64,000 nt of DNA from an uncultured Acidimicrobiaceae bacterium (GTDB lineage Bacteria; Actinomycetota; Acidimicrobiia; Acidimicrobiales; SZUA-35), in contig CAMYLA010000004.1 in assembly GCA_947259095.1 (NCBI GenBank), forward strand, positions 1 through 64,000. Reading direction: 5' to 3'. Shown here piece by piece: positions 25,842-34,942 of this stretch. The position numbers and the translations under genes are program-made. The notes under the pieces were generated by a model that saw only the letters and a list, made by a program, of their open reading frames with translations, searched no databases and was not told the DNA's origin. The stretch's first letter is position 1. Every line of letters begins with the position of its first letter.

Positions 25842-27531
25842 TCAGTCCTGGGGCGACAGCCGGTCGCAGTCCAGGCTCTCGATGGCCGCCCGGGCCTCGG
25901 CGTTTGCCCGGTTCCAATCGGCGGGCCGGTCGATCCGGTAGCGATCGGCCTGCCGGCACAAACGCCCGGTCAGCCAGTCGGCGGTCGAGCGGTCCTGGCT
26001 CGCCAGCCGGTCGACGATGGCCGGCACCGCATCGGCTCCGAGGTCGCCGACCAGGTAGCCACGGTCGAGCTCGACCGCCGGTACACCGTCGAGCTCGAGG
26101 TTGGCTGCGGCCACCGTCGCCTCCGGGTTCGAGGCTCCGAAGGCCAGCACCCAGACCCCACCGAGCACGAACAGTGCCGGACCGACTCGAAACCATCGGC
26201 CGCCGGGGCGGTTCATGACGACGATGACCACCGCCATCGCCACCACCAACCAGGCCAGGAACCAGACCACCGCAGTGCGCAGCATGGTGTGGCCGAACCC
26301 GTCGATGTAGAGGGTCAGGCGGCGATGGCTGGCCAGGGCCAGCCCGAGGGTCTCGAGACCGAGCACGGTGGTCAGGGCCAGGAACCGTCGTCGATCGTCG
26401 ACGGTTCGGCGAGCGACCGTTCGATCGACGGCGACCACGACCATCAACAGGATGGCCACCACCGCCACCAGCTGGAAGAAGCCCCGCCGGGCGTGCTCGG
26501 CCGCGGTGAGGTCGACCGCGGCCAGGAGGTGTCCGGCACCGCCGAGGGCCACCACGACCTGGGTGACCCCCCACGCCCCGAGGAGCAGGATCACCGCCGA
26601 GAACACGATCGTGGCTTCCACCATCGATCCAGGCTTCGGAGGTCTCGGCGATTGGTGCTGGGGCGCCGAGTCCCGACCGGCGCCCAGGATCAGGCCGGCG
26701 GTCAGCGGCGCCAGCACCAGGGTGAGCAGCATGGTTCCAGGCCGTCCGGCCGACGATGCCGGTGGTCAGGACTCGGCCGAAGATCGGATCGGCACTGGCC
26801 AGGAGCCAGGTCAGCGGCACCAGGAGCGCGGCCGCCAACAACCCGCCCCGGAGGACCGGTCGCTGCAAGGAGCGGGCACGGCCAACGGCGAGGATCGGTC
26901 CGGCGAAGCGTCGTGTTGCCGCCACGGCATCGGCGGTGAACCCCAGCGCCACCGCCGGCACCGACGACCCCACCCGCAGCCAGTCCCGGGACGCCACGAC
27001 GAGGCATGCCGGCAGGAGCACGAACGCCGGGCCGGCCACCCAGGGCGAGGCCCGCAGCACCACCAGTACCGCTGCGCCCAGCGCCGCGGCCAGGCTCAGC
27101 GCCACGGTCGGACGGCGCCGGGCCGGTCGGCGGAGCCAGATGCCGGCGGCGACACAACCGGTTCCGGCCAGGGTGACCACCGAGCCGGGCCGGCCCTGGA
27201 GCCCGACGGTGAACAGGAGGGCCGCAGCGGCCGCCACCGCCAGATCGGCCCTGGTGAGCGCCGCCGCCGGCGACCGGTTCGACCCCACCGGCCCCGCTGA
27301 TCCGGTCGGGCCGGGTGATGCCATCGGACCTTCCGGCGGCTCGGGACCGGGATCGGGTTGCACGATCGGGTCTGGCACCATGATCGGACCGGCTGCCGGG
27401 CCCGGCGGTGGCGGCATCACCGACAGACCGACCGAGGTCGGCCGGCTGGGCGGTGGCCCCCAGGTCGGTATGGGCGGCCGAACCTCGCTCGGGGCCGCCT
27501 TCGGGGCGCGTTCGTCGAACTCGTCGTCCAC
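25842..27531 (-). pseudogene. DUF4153/DUF4173 family membrane protein, interrupted by a frameshift
   Basis: Two adjacent frames make up one protein. Part 1 (27531 to about 26740) has a Pro-rich cytoplasmic N-terminus and then membrane segments ending in LLASADPIFGRVL. Part 2 (26732 to 25842, opening at an ATG) continues with membrane segments, the family motif EHARRGFFQLVAVVAILL and a C-terminal soluble part. DUF4173 proteins have both halves in one chain, with ADPIFGR followed by the EYARRGFF motif. The first frame stays open to 25759 but its sequence after ~26740 is Arg/Gly/Pro-rich and not membrane-like. Either a real disabling mutation or a sequencing error; the function of the family is unknown. 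Confidence 0.75.
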
Positions 27532-27629
27532 GTTGTGTTCCTCTCTCCGTCGATCGGTTTTGCCGGGGCGGCGGCTGTGGCCCGGCCGACCGCTGCGTCG
27601 CCGGTCCGGGCGACCGCCCGTCGTCGTCG

Positions 27630-28691
27630 CTACTGCTGGTCGACCTCGGCCGGGGTCGGCTTCGATGGCGGGATGGTCACCCGCTGGACCCGAGGCAGGT
27701 TGACCACGAAGCAGGCGCCTCGGGGCTTGTTCTCCCGGACCTCGATCGAGCCACCGTGCTGATCGACGATCTGTTTGCTGATGGCCAGCCCGAGCCCGGC
27801 CCCGCCGGAGCCGGTCCTCGCCGTCTCGCCGGCCTGCCAGAATCGCTCGAACACCTTGGCCCGTTGGTCGGCGGGGATGCCGGGTCCGGTGTCGCGAACC
27901 GCGACCCCGGCCGATCCGTTGTTCTGGGTCACGGTGACCAGAACCGGTTCACCGGCGTGGGAGAACCGGGCCGCATTGCCGATGATGTTGATGAAGACCT
28001 GCCGCAGCCGTGCCGGCTCTCCCTCGATCCTCAGGTCGAACGGCGCCCTGACGATGACCTTGGTTGCGGGGCTGACCAGAGCGATCTCGTCGGCCACGTC
28101 GTTGAGCAGATCGCCGAGATCGACCTGATGGATTGCGTTCAGATCGGACTCGGAGTCCAGCCGGGAGAGGTCGAGTAGCTGACCGACCAGCCGCGACAGG
28201 TGCTCGGCCCTGGCCAGCATCTGGGCCAAGGTTCTGGCATCGGGCTGGCCGACGCCGTCGACCAGGTTCTCCAGCGTTCCTCGCAATGCGGCCACCGGCG
28301 TCCGCAGTTCATGTGAGGCGTTGGCAACGAACTCCTTGCGCAACCGGTCGGTTTCGGCCATCTCGGCCGCCATGGCGTTGAACGATCGGGCCAGCTTGGC
28401 CACCTCGTCGCTGCCGCCGGCCGAGACCCGGCGGCTGTAGTCACCGCCGGCCATGGCGGTTGCGGCCTCGGCCATCGTTCGCAGCGGCTTGGTCAGCCCT
28501 CGGGCCAGGAACTGCACCATGAGCAGGGCCGCCGCCCCGGACACGATCGGCCGAACCCAGACCGGCCATCCCAGCCAGAACCCGATCTGCGACGCCAGTG
28601 CGGTCATCGCCACCGCGGCCACGATGAGGATCGACAGCTTGAGCTTGATCGACGAGATCCGATCGAGTGGTCGGTGAAGTGAGGTGCTCAT
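27630..28691 (-). CDS. Sensor histidine kinase (OmpR class)
   Basis: 353 residues: two membrane helices at ~17-40 and ~46-63 with hardly any loop between them, a HAMP domain (ARGLTKPLRTMAEAATAMAGGDYSRRV), HisKA with phospho-acceptor H127 (VANASHELRTPVAAL), and HATPase with N box IIGNAARFSHAG, G1 DTGPGIP, F box FERFWQ and G2 GAGLGLAI. With no extracellular domain it probably senses the membrane itself or a partner protein. ATG 28691 overlaps the response regulator stop (ATGA on the minus strand), so the pair is co-translated. Confidence 0.94.
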   Translation of the reverse strand: MSTSLHRPLDRISSIKLKLSILIVAAVAMTALASQIGFWLGWPVWVRPIVSGAAALLMVQFLARGLTKPLRTMAEAATAMAGGDYSRRVSAGGSDEVAKLARSFNAMAAEMAETDRLRKEFVANASHELRTPVAALRGTLENLVDGVGQPDARTLAQMLARAEHLSRLVGQLLDLSRLDSESDLNAIHQVDLGDLLNDVADEIALVSPATKVIVRAPFDLRIEGEPARLRQVFINIIGNAARFSHAGEPVLVTVTQNNGSAGVAVRDTGPGIPADQRAKVFERFWQAGETARTGSGGAGLGLAISKQIVDQHGGSIEVRENKPRGACFVVNLPRVQRVTIPPSKPTPAEVDQQ

Positions 28692-29389
28692 GGCCGCCCC
28701 GCCTTTGACGCTTCGAGGGCGTAGCCGACACCATGCACGGTGCGGATCAGGTCGGCCGACAGCTTGGCCCTGACCGAGCGGATGTGGCTGTCGACGGTCC
28801 GGACCCCGGACCCGTCTCGATACCCCCAGACCATGGCCAGCAGCTGATCCCGGCTGAGCACCGCCCCGCCGGCCTCGGCCAGGGCCCGCAACAGGTCGAA
28901 CTCGGTTGGTGTGAGATGAATGTCGCGGCCGGCCTCGGTGACCCGGCGGGTCGAAGGGTCGATCTCCACCGTGTCGCCGTCGGCCTCCAGCGAGAGGGAG
29001 GGTCCGCCGCTGCCCGCCGACCGGGCCCGGCGGAGGACGGCTTTGATCCTGGCCACCAGTTCCCGGGGGGAGAACGGCTTCGTCATGTAGTCGTCGGCAC
29101 CGACCCCGAGCCCGACCAGCATGTCGGTCTCGTCGTCGCGGGCGGTGAGCATGACCACCGGAACCCGCCGGTACATGTGGATGCGCCGGCAGACCTCGAT
29201 GCCGTCGAAGCCCGGCAGGTTGAGGTCGAGCACCACCAGGTCCGGTGCCAGGGCCGCGCAACGATCGACCGCGGTCGGTCCGTCGACCGCCACCTCGACC
29301 TGGAATCCCTCGCTGCGAAGCCGTGATGCCACCGCCTCTGCGATGGTCGGCTCGTCCTCAACCACCAAAATGAGCTCTGAACTGTTCAT
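28688..29389 (-). CDS. OmpR/PhoB family response regulator
   Basis: 233 residues: receiver domain with ED at 11-12 (VVEDEP), phospho-acceptor D55 (VVLDLNLPG), Thr in MLTAR and Lys in MTKPFSP; then a winged-helix Trans_reg_C domain (LTPTEFDLLRALAEAGGAVLSRDQLLAMVWG; VDSHIRSVRAKL; VHGVGYAL). The ATG at 29389 has a GGGGAACAG ribosome-binding region; a longer frame upstream is low complexity. It is the first gene of the two-gene operon with the kinase and is divergent from infA. Confidence 0.95.
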   Translation of the reverse strand: MNSSELILVVEDEPTIAEAVASRLRSEGFQVEVAVDGPTAVDRCAALAPDLVVLDLNLPGFDGIEVCRRIHMYRRVPVVMLTARDDETDMLVGLGVGADDYMTKPFSPRELVARIKAVLRRARSAGSGGPSLSLEADGDTVEIDPSTRRVTEAGRDIHLTPTEFDLLRALAEAGGAVLSRDQLLAMVWGYRDGSGVRTVDSHIRSVRAKLSADLIRTVHGVGYALEASKAGRP

Positions 29390-29734
29390 CTGTTCCCCAC
29401 CGTAGGCGGTGGTCGATCGACTGGTCTCGGGTCTTCCGTGGCGGTTTTGTGCAGGTCGAGCGCGGCGATGGGCCCCGGGCCGGGCGTCGCTAGGCTGAGC
29501 TGACGTCAGGGAAGCGGTCGAAATCGTTCCCGGCCCCGAAATCCGCACCCTCGGGCCCGGGACGTACGTTGGTTGCTGCCACCGAGGCCACTAGCATAGA
29601 ACGCTGGTCTGTCGCGACACCCCTGCCCGGATTCCGGTGCTGCTGGGTGCCCTCGGATCAACGAGCTAGAGCTGCTTGTCGAGCAGCGTAGGAATGCCGG
29701 TTGCTAGCGCCGACACCAAACGAAAGGGCATGTT
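29390..29734. other. Divergent regulatory region between the two-component operon and infA
   Basis: 345 bp with no gene. It carries the infA promoter (next entry) and a leader of about 130 bases before infA. A hairpin GCTGCT-TGTCG-AGCAGC lies at 29671-29687, and GAAAGG at 29722-29727 is the infA ribosome-binding site. The promoter of the divergent response regulator was not clearly seen. Confidence 0.6.
29569..29597 (+). promoter_or_regulatory. Promoter of the infA-rpmJ-rpsM operon
   Basis: TTGGTT at 29569-29574, a 17-base spacer and TAGCAT at 29592-29597 form a good sigma-70-type promoter. Transcription would start near 29604, giving a leader of about 130 bases. Confidence 0.6.
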
Positions 29735-29959
29735 CTGCCAAAGCACAAAGAAGATGCGATCGTGCTGGAAGGCACCATCACTGAGTCTCTCCCCAATGCG
29801 ATGTTCCGCGTCGAACTCGAGAACGGTCACAACGTGTTGGGCCATATCTCGGGAAAGATGCGGCGCCACTACATCCGCATCCTTCCCGGTGACAAAGTCC
29901 AGGTCGAGCTCACCCCCTACGATCTCACCCGCGGCCGCATCACCTACCGCTACAAGTAG
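29735..29959 (+). CDS. infA: Translation initiation factor IF-1, probable CTG start
   Basis: The OB-fold core is unmistakable: [63 protein letters not shown]. Starting at the first conventional codon (GTG 29762, 65 residues) would remove the conserved N-terminus. Reading from CTG at 29735 gives [14 protein letters not shown], which fits the usual actinobacterial IF-1 start (MPKK..AI..EGT) and a normal 74-residue length. GAAAGG at 29722-29727 is seven bases before this CTG, a good Shine-Dalgarno distance. No ATG, GTG or TTG is available in frame at this position. IF-1 blocks the A site and supports IF-2 and IF-3 during initiation. Confidence 0.85.
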   Translation: MPKHKEDAIVLEGTITESLPNAMFRVELENGHNVLGHISGKMRRHYIRILPGDKVQVELTPYDLTRGRITYRYK

Positions 29960-30090
29960 TTCCCGTTCGGCGGCGCCGCCGCCCGCCCCCGGGCCCCTCC
30001 AGGGTTCGGCCGACCTCCCAAGTCGCAGCCGGACCCGCAGACACCCATGACCACCGACCGTTCCAACAACCCGATTGACAGGAAACTCCG

Positions 30091-30204
30091 ATGAAGGTTC
30101 GCCCCAGCGTCAGACCGATGTGTGAGAAGTGCAAGGTGATCCGCCGAAATCGGACGATCCGGGTCATCTGTGAGAATCCGCGACACAAGCAGAGGCAAGG
30201 CTGA
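30091..30204 (+). CDS. rpmJ: 50S ribosomal protein L36
   Basis: 37 residues, too short for many gene finders: [19 protein letters not shown] followed by [18 protein letters not shown]. The C-x2-C ... C ... H zinc-binding set (Cys11, Cys14, Cys27, His32) marks the zinc-containing form. AGGAAA precedes the ATG. It lies between infA and rpsM as usual; rpsM begins two bases after its stop. Confidence 0.96.
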   Translation: MKVRPSVRPMCEKCKVIRRNRTIRVICENPRHKQRQG

Positions 30205-30205
30205 G

Positions 30206-30583
30206 ATGGCTCGTATAGCCGGCGTTGACATTCCAAGAGACAAGCGAACCGAGATCGCCCTCACCTACGTGTTCGGCGTCGGCCGCTCCACGTCGAAGAC
30301 GATCACCGATGCCACCGGCATCGATTCCGAAACCAGGGTCAAGGACCTCACCGATGACGAGGTCATGCGGATCCGGGCCTGGATCGACTCCAACCTCAAG
30401 ACCGAGGGTGATCTGCGACGTGAGGTCTCCCAGGACGTGAAGCGCAAGATGGAGATCGGCTGCCATCAGGGCATCCGCCATCGCAAGGGTCTGCCGGTCC
30501 GTGGCCAGCGCACCCAGACCAACGCCAGAACCCGCAAGGGCCCCAAGAAGACAGTCGCCGGCAAGAAGAAGGTAACGAAGTAG
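30206..30583 (+). CDS. rpsM: 30S ribosomal protein S13
   Basis: 125 residues: [33 protein letters not shown], the helix-hairpin region, and [33 protein letters not shown] at the C-terminus, which reaches P-site tRNA and the subunit bridge. ATG 30206 is the universal start; an overlapping longer frame reads through rpmJ and is not used. rpsK starts directly after the stop. Confidence 0.98.
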   Translation: MARIAGVDIPRDKRTEIALTYVFGVGRSTSKTITDATGIDSETRVKDLTDDEVMRIRAWIDSNLKTEGDLRREVSQDVKRKMEIGCHQGIRHRKGLPVRGQRTQTNARTRKGPKKTVAGKKKVTK

Positions 30584-30982
30584 ATGGCAAAGCCAGCACC
30601 AGGGGGCCGTCGGCCTCGTAAGCGTGAGCGCAAGAACGTCACCTACGGCGTCGCCCACATCAAGTCGAGTTTCAACAACACCATCATCGCCATCTCCGAC
30701 CAGGAGGGTCGGGTCCTGGCCTGGTCCTCGGCCGGCAATGTCGGTTTCAAGGGCTCCCGCAAGTCAACCCCGTTCGCGGCCCAGATGGCCGCCGAGGCCG
30801 CGGCCCGTCGGGCCATGGAGCACGGTGTCCGCAAAGTGGATGTGCAGGTCAAGGGTCCGGGCTCCGGCCGGGAGACCGCGATCCGTTCCCTCCAGAACGC
30901 CGGCATCGAAGTGACCGGCATCAAGGACGTCACCCCGGTTCCCCACAATGGCTGCCGTCCGCCGAAGCGCCGGAGGGTCTGA
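30584..30982 (+). CDS. rpsK: 30S ribosomal protein S11
   Basis: 132 residues: [94 protein letters not shown]. The C-terminal [11 protein letters not shown] is invariant in S11. The protein forms the platform of the 30S and contacts the Shine-Dalgarno helix. One base separates its stop from the rpsD start. Confidence 0.98.
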   Translation: MAKPAPGGRRPRKRERKNVTYGVAHIKSSFNNTIIAISDQEGRVLAWSSAGNVGFKGSRKSTPFAAQMAAEAAARRAMEHGVRKVDVQVKGPGSGRETAIRSLQNAGIEVTGIKDVTPVPHNGCRPPKRRRV

Positions 30983-30983
30983 C

Positions 30984-31604
30984 ATGTCTCGCTACACCGG
31001 GCCTCGAGCCAGGATCTCCCGCCGTCTCGGCACCAACATCTTCGGCACCCGAGGCGAGACCCAGGCCCTCGAGAAGCGGCCGTATCCTCCCGGCATCCAC
31101 GGGCGTACCCGCCGCCGGGGCAACAACAACACCGAGTACCTGATCCAGCTCCAGGAGAAGCAGAAGGCCCGCTTCACCTACGGCCTGAACGAGCGGCAGT
31201 TCCACCGGGTCTACGAGGAGGCCTCCCGCAAGGGCGGCGTCACCGGTGAGAACATGCTCACCTCCCTCGAGCTCCGTCTCGACAACGTGGTCTACCGCAC
31301 CGGTTGGGCCTCAACCCGGCCCCAGGCCCGTCAGTTCGTCACCCACGGCCACGTGAACGTGAACGGCAAGCGGGTGTCGATCCCCTCGTACCGGGTCCGC
31401 AAGGGAGACGTCATCGAGATCCGGGAGAAGACCCGGGAGAATGCGATCGTGCAGTGGAACAAGGACGTGCTCGACCGGACCCCTCCGGCCTGGTTGGAGC
31501 GGGGCGACAACGAGTTCGTCATCAAGGTCTACGCCGAGCCGATCCGCGAGCAGATCGACGTGCCGCTGCGGGAGCAGCTCATCGTCGAGCTCTATTCCAA
31601 GTAA
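30984..31604 (+). CDS. rpsD: 30S ribosomal protein S4
   Basis: 206 residues: MSRYTGPRARISRRLGTNIFG, the S4 domain LELRLDNVVYRTGWASTRPQARQFVTHGHVNVNGKRVSIPSYRVRKGDVI. No zinc-binding cysteines are present at the N-terminus, so it is the C-minus form. S4 nucleates 30S assembly and affects decoding fidelity. Placement between rpsK and rpoA is typical. Confidence 0.98.
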   Translation: MSRYTGPRARISRRLGTNIFGTRGETQALEKRPYPPGIHGRTRRRGNNNTEYLIQLQEKQKARFTYGLNERQFHRVYEEASRKGGVTGENMLTSLELRLDNVVYRTGWASTRPQARQFVTHGHVNVNGKRVSIPSYRVRKGDVIEIREKTRENAIVQWNKDVLDRTPPAWLERGDNEFVIKVYAEPIREQIDVPLREQLIVELYSK

Positions 31605-31690
31605 CCGTGTGGCCGGCCTGAGGCCCGCCACATCGAGTTCGACCTGCCCCCCCGATACCCCCCGCCCCTCGGAACATAAGGAAACACGCC

Positions 31691-32632
31691 ATGCTGGTGA
31701 TTCAGCGACCCACAGTTGAACAGATTGACGATGGTGAGTCGGCACGCGGCAAGTTCGCCATCGGCCCGCTCGAGCCCGGCTTCGGCCACACCCTCGGTAC
31801 CTCGCTGCGGCGGGCGCTGCTCTCGTCGGTGCCCGGGGCGGCCATCGTCTCGGTCCGCTTCGACGATGCACTCCACGAGTTCGACACCATCGCCGGTGCC
31901 CTCGAAGACGTCACCGACATCATCTTGAACCTCAAGGATGTGGTGTTGACCAGCGAGAGCGAAGAGCCGGTCGTGCTCCGCCTCGACGCCCGCGGCCCCG
32001 GTTCGGTCGCCGCCGGCGACATCTCCTGCCCGCCCGAGGTGGAGATCCTCAACCGCGACGCCCTCATCGCCACCCTGAACGACCAGGGCCGGCTGGCCAT
32101 GGACCTCACCGTCGAGCGTGGCCGGGCCTGGAACCCGGCATCGAAGCGGGCCAATGAGTCCACCACGATCGGCATCATCCCGATCGACGCCATCTTCAGC
32201 CCGATCCGGCGGGTCGCCATCTCCGTCGAACCGACCCGCGTCGAGATGTCGACCGACTTCGACCGGCTGATCCTCGATATCGAAACCGACGGCTCCATCA
32301 GCCCCCGAGACGCCCTGGCCTCGGCCGGCGCCACCGTCCGGTCGCTGTTCCAGCTGGTCGAGGAGATGAGCGAGGAGCCCGAGGGCCTGACCCTCGGCGA
32401 AGCCCCGGCCGCAGCATCCGGTTCGCCGGACCTCGACCTCCCCATCGAAGACCTCGACCTGTCCGAGCGGCCCAGGAACTGCCTCAAGCGGGCCCAGGTC
32501 AACACCATCGGCGAACTGCTGACCAAGAACCAGGACGACCTCCTGGCCATCACCAACTTCGGTCAGAAGTCGCTCGATGAAGTCACCGCCAAGCTCGACG
32601 AGCGCGGCCTTACCCTGCGCGGCTCGCGCTAG
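31691..32632 (+). CDS. rpoA: DNA-directed RNA polymerase subunit alpha
   Basis: 313 residues. The N-terminal domain has EPGFGHTLGTSLRRALLSSVPGAAI (dimerisation) and the assembly region to about 230. The C-terminal domain (~245-305, LDLPIEDLDLSERPRNCLKRAQVNTIGELLTKNQDDLLAITNFGQKSLDEV) contacts UP elements and activators. A linker (APAAASGSPD) joins them. An AAGGAAAC ribosome-binding site lies before ATG 31691. rplQ follows after 9 bp. Confidence 0.98.
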   Translation: MLVIQRPTVEQIDDGESARGKFAIGPLEPGFGHTLGTSLRRALLSSVPGAAIVSVRFDDALHEFDTIAGALEDVTDIILNLKDVVLTSESEEPVVLRLDARGPGSVAAGDISCPPEVEILNRDALIATLNDQGRLAMDLTVERGRAWNPASKRANESTTIGIIPIDAIFSPIRRVAISVEPTRVEMSTDFDRLILDIETDGSISPRDALASAGATVRSLFQLVEEMSEEPEGLTLGEAPAAASGSPDLDLPIEDLDLSERPRNCLKRAQVNTIGELLTKNQDDLLAITNFGQKSLDEVTAKLDERGLTLRGSR

Positions 32633-32641
32633 GAGCCCCAA

Positions 32642-32995
32642 ATGCCTGCACGACCACGCAAGTCCCGGCGCTTCGGCGGCTCAGCCCAACACCAGAAGCT
32701 GATGATGGCCAACCTGGTGGCTTCCCTGGTTGCCGCCGAGGGCATCGTGACCACCGAAGCCAAGGCCAAGGCGATGCGGCCGGTGGCCGAGAAGATGATC
32801 ACCAAGGCCAAGAAGGGTGGGTTGCACAACTTCCGCCAGGTGCTGTCGTACCTTGGCGACGTCGAGATGACCACCAAGCTCTTCGATGAGGTCGGTCCCC
32901 GGTACGAGAGCCGGCCGGGTGGCTACACCCGGGTGCTGAAGCTCGGCCCCCGCAAGGGCGACAACGCCCCGATGGCCCGTATCGAACTGGTCTGA
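32642..32995 (+). CDS. rplQ: 50S ribosomal protein L17
   Basis: 117 residues: [51 protein letters not shown] and [27 protein letters not shown]. Standard L17 length without the long C-terminal tail that some actinobacteria have. Directly follows rpoA; truA begins 56 bp later. Confidence 0.97.
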   Translation: MPARPRKSRRFGGSAQHQKLMMANLVASLVAAEGIVTTEAKAKAMRPVAEKMITKAKKGGLHNFRQVLSYLGDVEMTTKLFDEVGPRYESRPGGYTRVLKLGPRKGDNAPMARIELV

Positions 32996-33051
32996 TCCGC
33001 CGGGTTCGGGGTGACGCCACATGTCGCCGCCGAACCTCGGCCGCCAACGAC

Positions 33052-33828
33052 GTGACCGTCGCCAACGTTCGACTGCTGGTGGCCTACGACGGCACCGACT
33101 TTCGAGGTCTGGCTCCGAACCAGGGTGTCCGGACCGTGGTCGGTGAGCTTCAGCGGGTCATCGAGCCGCTCATCGGCCGGACCCCCGACATCGTGATGTC
33201 GGGTCGGACCGACGCCGGGGTGCACGCCTGGGGTCAGGTCCTGTCGTTCCGGTTCGACGATGGCACCGTCGACCTCGAACGGATCCAGCGATCGGTCAAC
33301 ACCCGGCTGGGTCCCGAGGTGGTACTGCGGGAGATCTCGCTGGCCGACGAGGACTTCAGTGCCCGGTTCTCCGCCATCGGCCGTCGCTACCGGTATGACA
33401 TCGTGAACCGGCCGGTTGCCGACCCGTTCCGGGCCAGGACCGCCTGGTGGGTGCCGACACCGCTCGACCTCGACGAGATGAACCGGGCCTGCCCCCACCT
33501 GCTCGGCGAGCACGACTTCGCCTCGTTCTGCCGGCGACCGAAACCATCGCCGGACACCGATGGCCGGTGGGTCGAGGTCTCCCTGGTACGACGTATCACC
33601 GGGGCCCGCTGGCAGGCGATCGGCGACGGTTTGCTCCGGTTCGAGATAGAAGGCTCGGCGTTCTGCCACCAGATGGTTCGCAGCATCGTCGGGTTCCTCG
33701 TCGCGGTCGGCCGGGGCAAGCGTGGAGCCGATGAGCTCCCGTCGGTCCTGGCGGCCCGGGATCGCTCCGCCGCCGAGCAGCTCGCGCCGGCCAACGGGCT
33801 GACCCTGTGGCAGGTCGACTACCCGTGA
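33052..33828 (+). CDS. truA: tRNA pseudouridine(38-40) synthase TruA
   Basis: 258 residues: VAYDGTDFRGLAPNQGVRTVVGELQ at the N-terminus and SGRTDAGVHAWGQV with catalytic Asp54. HDFASFCRR and EGSAFCHQMVRSIVGFLVAVGRGK are further TruA signatures. The enzyme isomerises U38-40 in the tRNA anticodon stem. Start GTG 33052; the conserved rplQ-truA order supports the call. Confidence 0.96.
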   Translation: MTVANVRLLVAYDGTDFRGLAPNQGVRTVVGELQRVIEPLIGRTPDIVMSGRTDAGVHAWGQVLSFRFDDGTVDLERIQRSVNTRLGPEVVLREISLADEDFSARFSAIGRRYRYDIVNRPVADPFRARTAWWVPTPLDLDEMNRACPHLLGEHDFASFCRRPKPSPDTDGRWVEVSLVRRITGARWQAIGDGLLRFEIEGSAFCHQMVRSIVGFLVAVGRGKRGADELPSVLAARDRSAAEQLAPANGLTLWQVDYP

Positions 33829-33890
33829 CCGGACCGCAGGCTCCGCCGGCCGGTGGTGAACCGGGTCGTGAGGTTCTGCCGGTCCCGACG

Positions 33891-33920
33891 TTGGAGGCCG
33901 TCGATCGGCGGCCGTAGACT
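33891..33920 (+). promoter_or_regulatory. Promoter of rplM-rpsI
   Basis: TTGGAG (33891-33896), an 18-base spacer and TAGACT (33915-33920) lie 114 bp before rplM. The ~108-base leader may hold regulatory structure but no clear hairpin was identified. Confidence 0.5.
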
Positions 33921-34033
33921 AGCTGGTCGGCCGAATTCCGTTCGTTGACCCGGTGTCGCCGGAACCACAACGGAAACGCCGTCGCCCGTAGGGCATCAGA
34001 CCTCCGGAACTCCGAATCCCTTTCGAGGTAGCT

Positions 34034-34483
34034 GTGAAGACGTACGCACCAAAAGCATCAGAGATCACCCGCGACTGGTTCGTCGTCGACGCCGAGGGCA
34101 TGACCCTCGGCCGCATGGCAACCGAGGTGGCACGGGTCCTGCGAGGCAAGCACAAGCCCACCTTCGCCCCCTACATCGACACCGGCGATCACGTCATCGT
34201 GATCAACGCCGAGAAGATCGTGCTCAGCTCCAACAAGGCAGAGAAGAAGCAGGTCCACCACCACTCCGGCTATCCCGGCGGCCTGCGGACCCAGTCCTAC
34301 GCCGAGATGCTGAATCGCCGCCCGGCCGACGCAGTCCGTCAGTCGATCGTCGGCATGCTCCCCAAGAACCGGCTCGGCCGCCAGCAGGCGACCAAGCTCA
34401 AGGTCTACGCAGGGCCAACCCACCCCCACACAGCCCAAAAACCGACGCCGATGGACATCGCCGGCGCCCGTCGTCAGCGATAA
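34034..34483 (+). CDS. rplM: 50S ribosomal protein L13
   Basis: 149 residues: [64 protein letters not shown] and [30 protein letters not shown]13 is an early 50S assembly protein. GTG start with a CGAGGTAG ribosome-binding site. Forms the conserved pair with rpsI, 38 bp apart. Confidence 0.98.
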   Translation: MKTYAPKASEITRDWFVVDAEGMTLGRMATEVARVLRGKHKPTFAPYIDTGDHVIVINAEKIVLSSNKAEKKQVHHHSGYPGGLRTQSYAEMLNRRPADAVRQSIVGMLPKNRLGRQQATKLKVYAGPTHPHTAQKPTPMDIAGARRQR

Positions 34484-34521
34484 CTACGAGCAGTAGCCAG
34501 GAAGCAGAAGGAACCGATCAC

Positions 34522-34908
34522 GTGTCAACCGTTCAAGCCACCGGCCGTCGTAAGCAAGCAATCGCCAGAGTCCGGCTCAGCCCCGGCACCGGCAAGATCA
34601 TGGCCAACGGCCGTGAGTTCGACGACTACTTCCCGTCCGCGGTGCACCGCACGCTGATCACCGAACCGCTCCGGCTCACCAGCACCGAGGAGAACTACGA
34701 CATCTCGGTCACCCTTTGCGGGGGAGGGCTGTCCGGCCAGGCCGGCGCCTTCCGGCTCGGCATCACCCGGGCCCTGATCGAGCTGAATCCCGAGGATCGG
34801 CCGAACGTGAAGTCGGCCGGCCTGCTGACCCGCGATCCTCGGAAGAAGGAATCCAAGAAGTACGGCCTCAAGAAGGCCCGTAAGGCCCCGCAGTACAGCA
34901 AGCGCTAG
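34522..34908 (+). CDS. rpsI: 30S ribosomal protein S9
   Basis: 128 residues: [57 protein letters not shown] and the invariant C-terminal tail [25 protein letters not shown], whose final SKR touches the P-site tRNA anticodon loop. GTG start. Followed by glmM after 34 bp. Confidence 0.98.
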   Translation: MSTVQATGRRKQAIARVRLSPGTGKIMANGREFDDYFPSAVHRTLITEPLRLTSTEENYDISVTLCGGGLSGQAGAFRLGITRALIELNPEDRPNVKSAGLLTRDPRKKESKKYGLKKARKAPQYSKR

Positions 34909-34942
34909 AACCGGGCTCGACGGCACGGTTCGAGATCCCCGG

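Noticed and set aside
25759-26732. Continuation of the DUF4153 N-terminal frame to 25759
   Set aside because: Residues after ~26740 are Arg/Gly/Pro-rich and not membrane-like, while the other frame carries the family motifs.
29676-30050. Alternative frame overlapping infA with several ATG codons
   Set aside because: Its translation is Ser/Pro/Arg-rich, while the infA frame is fully conserved.
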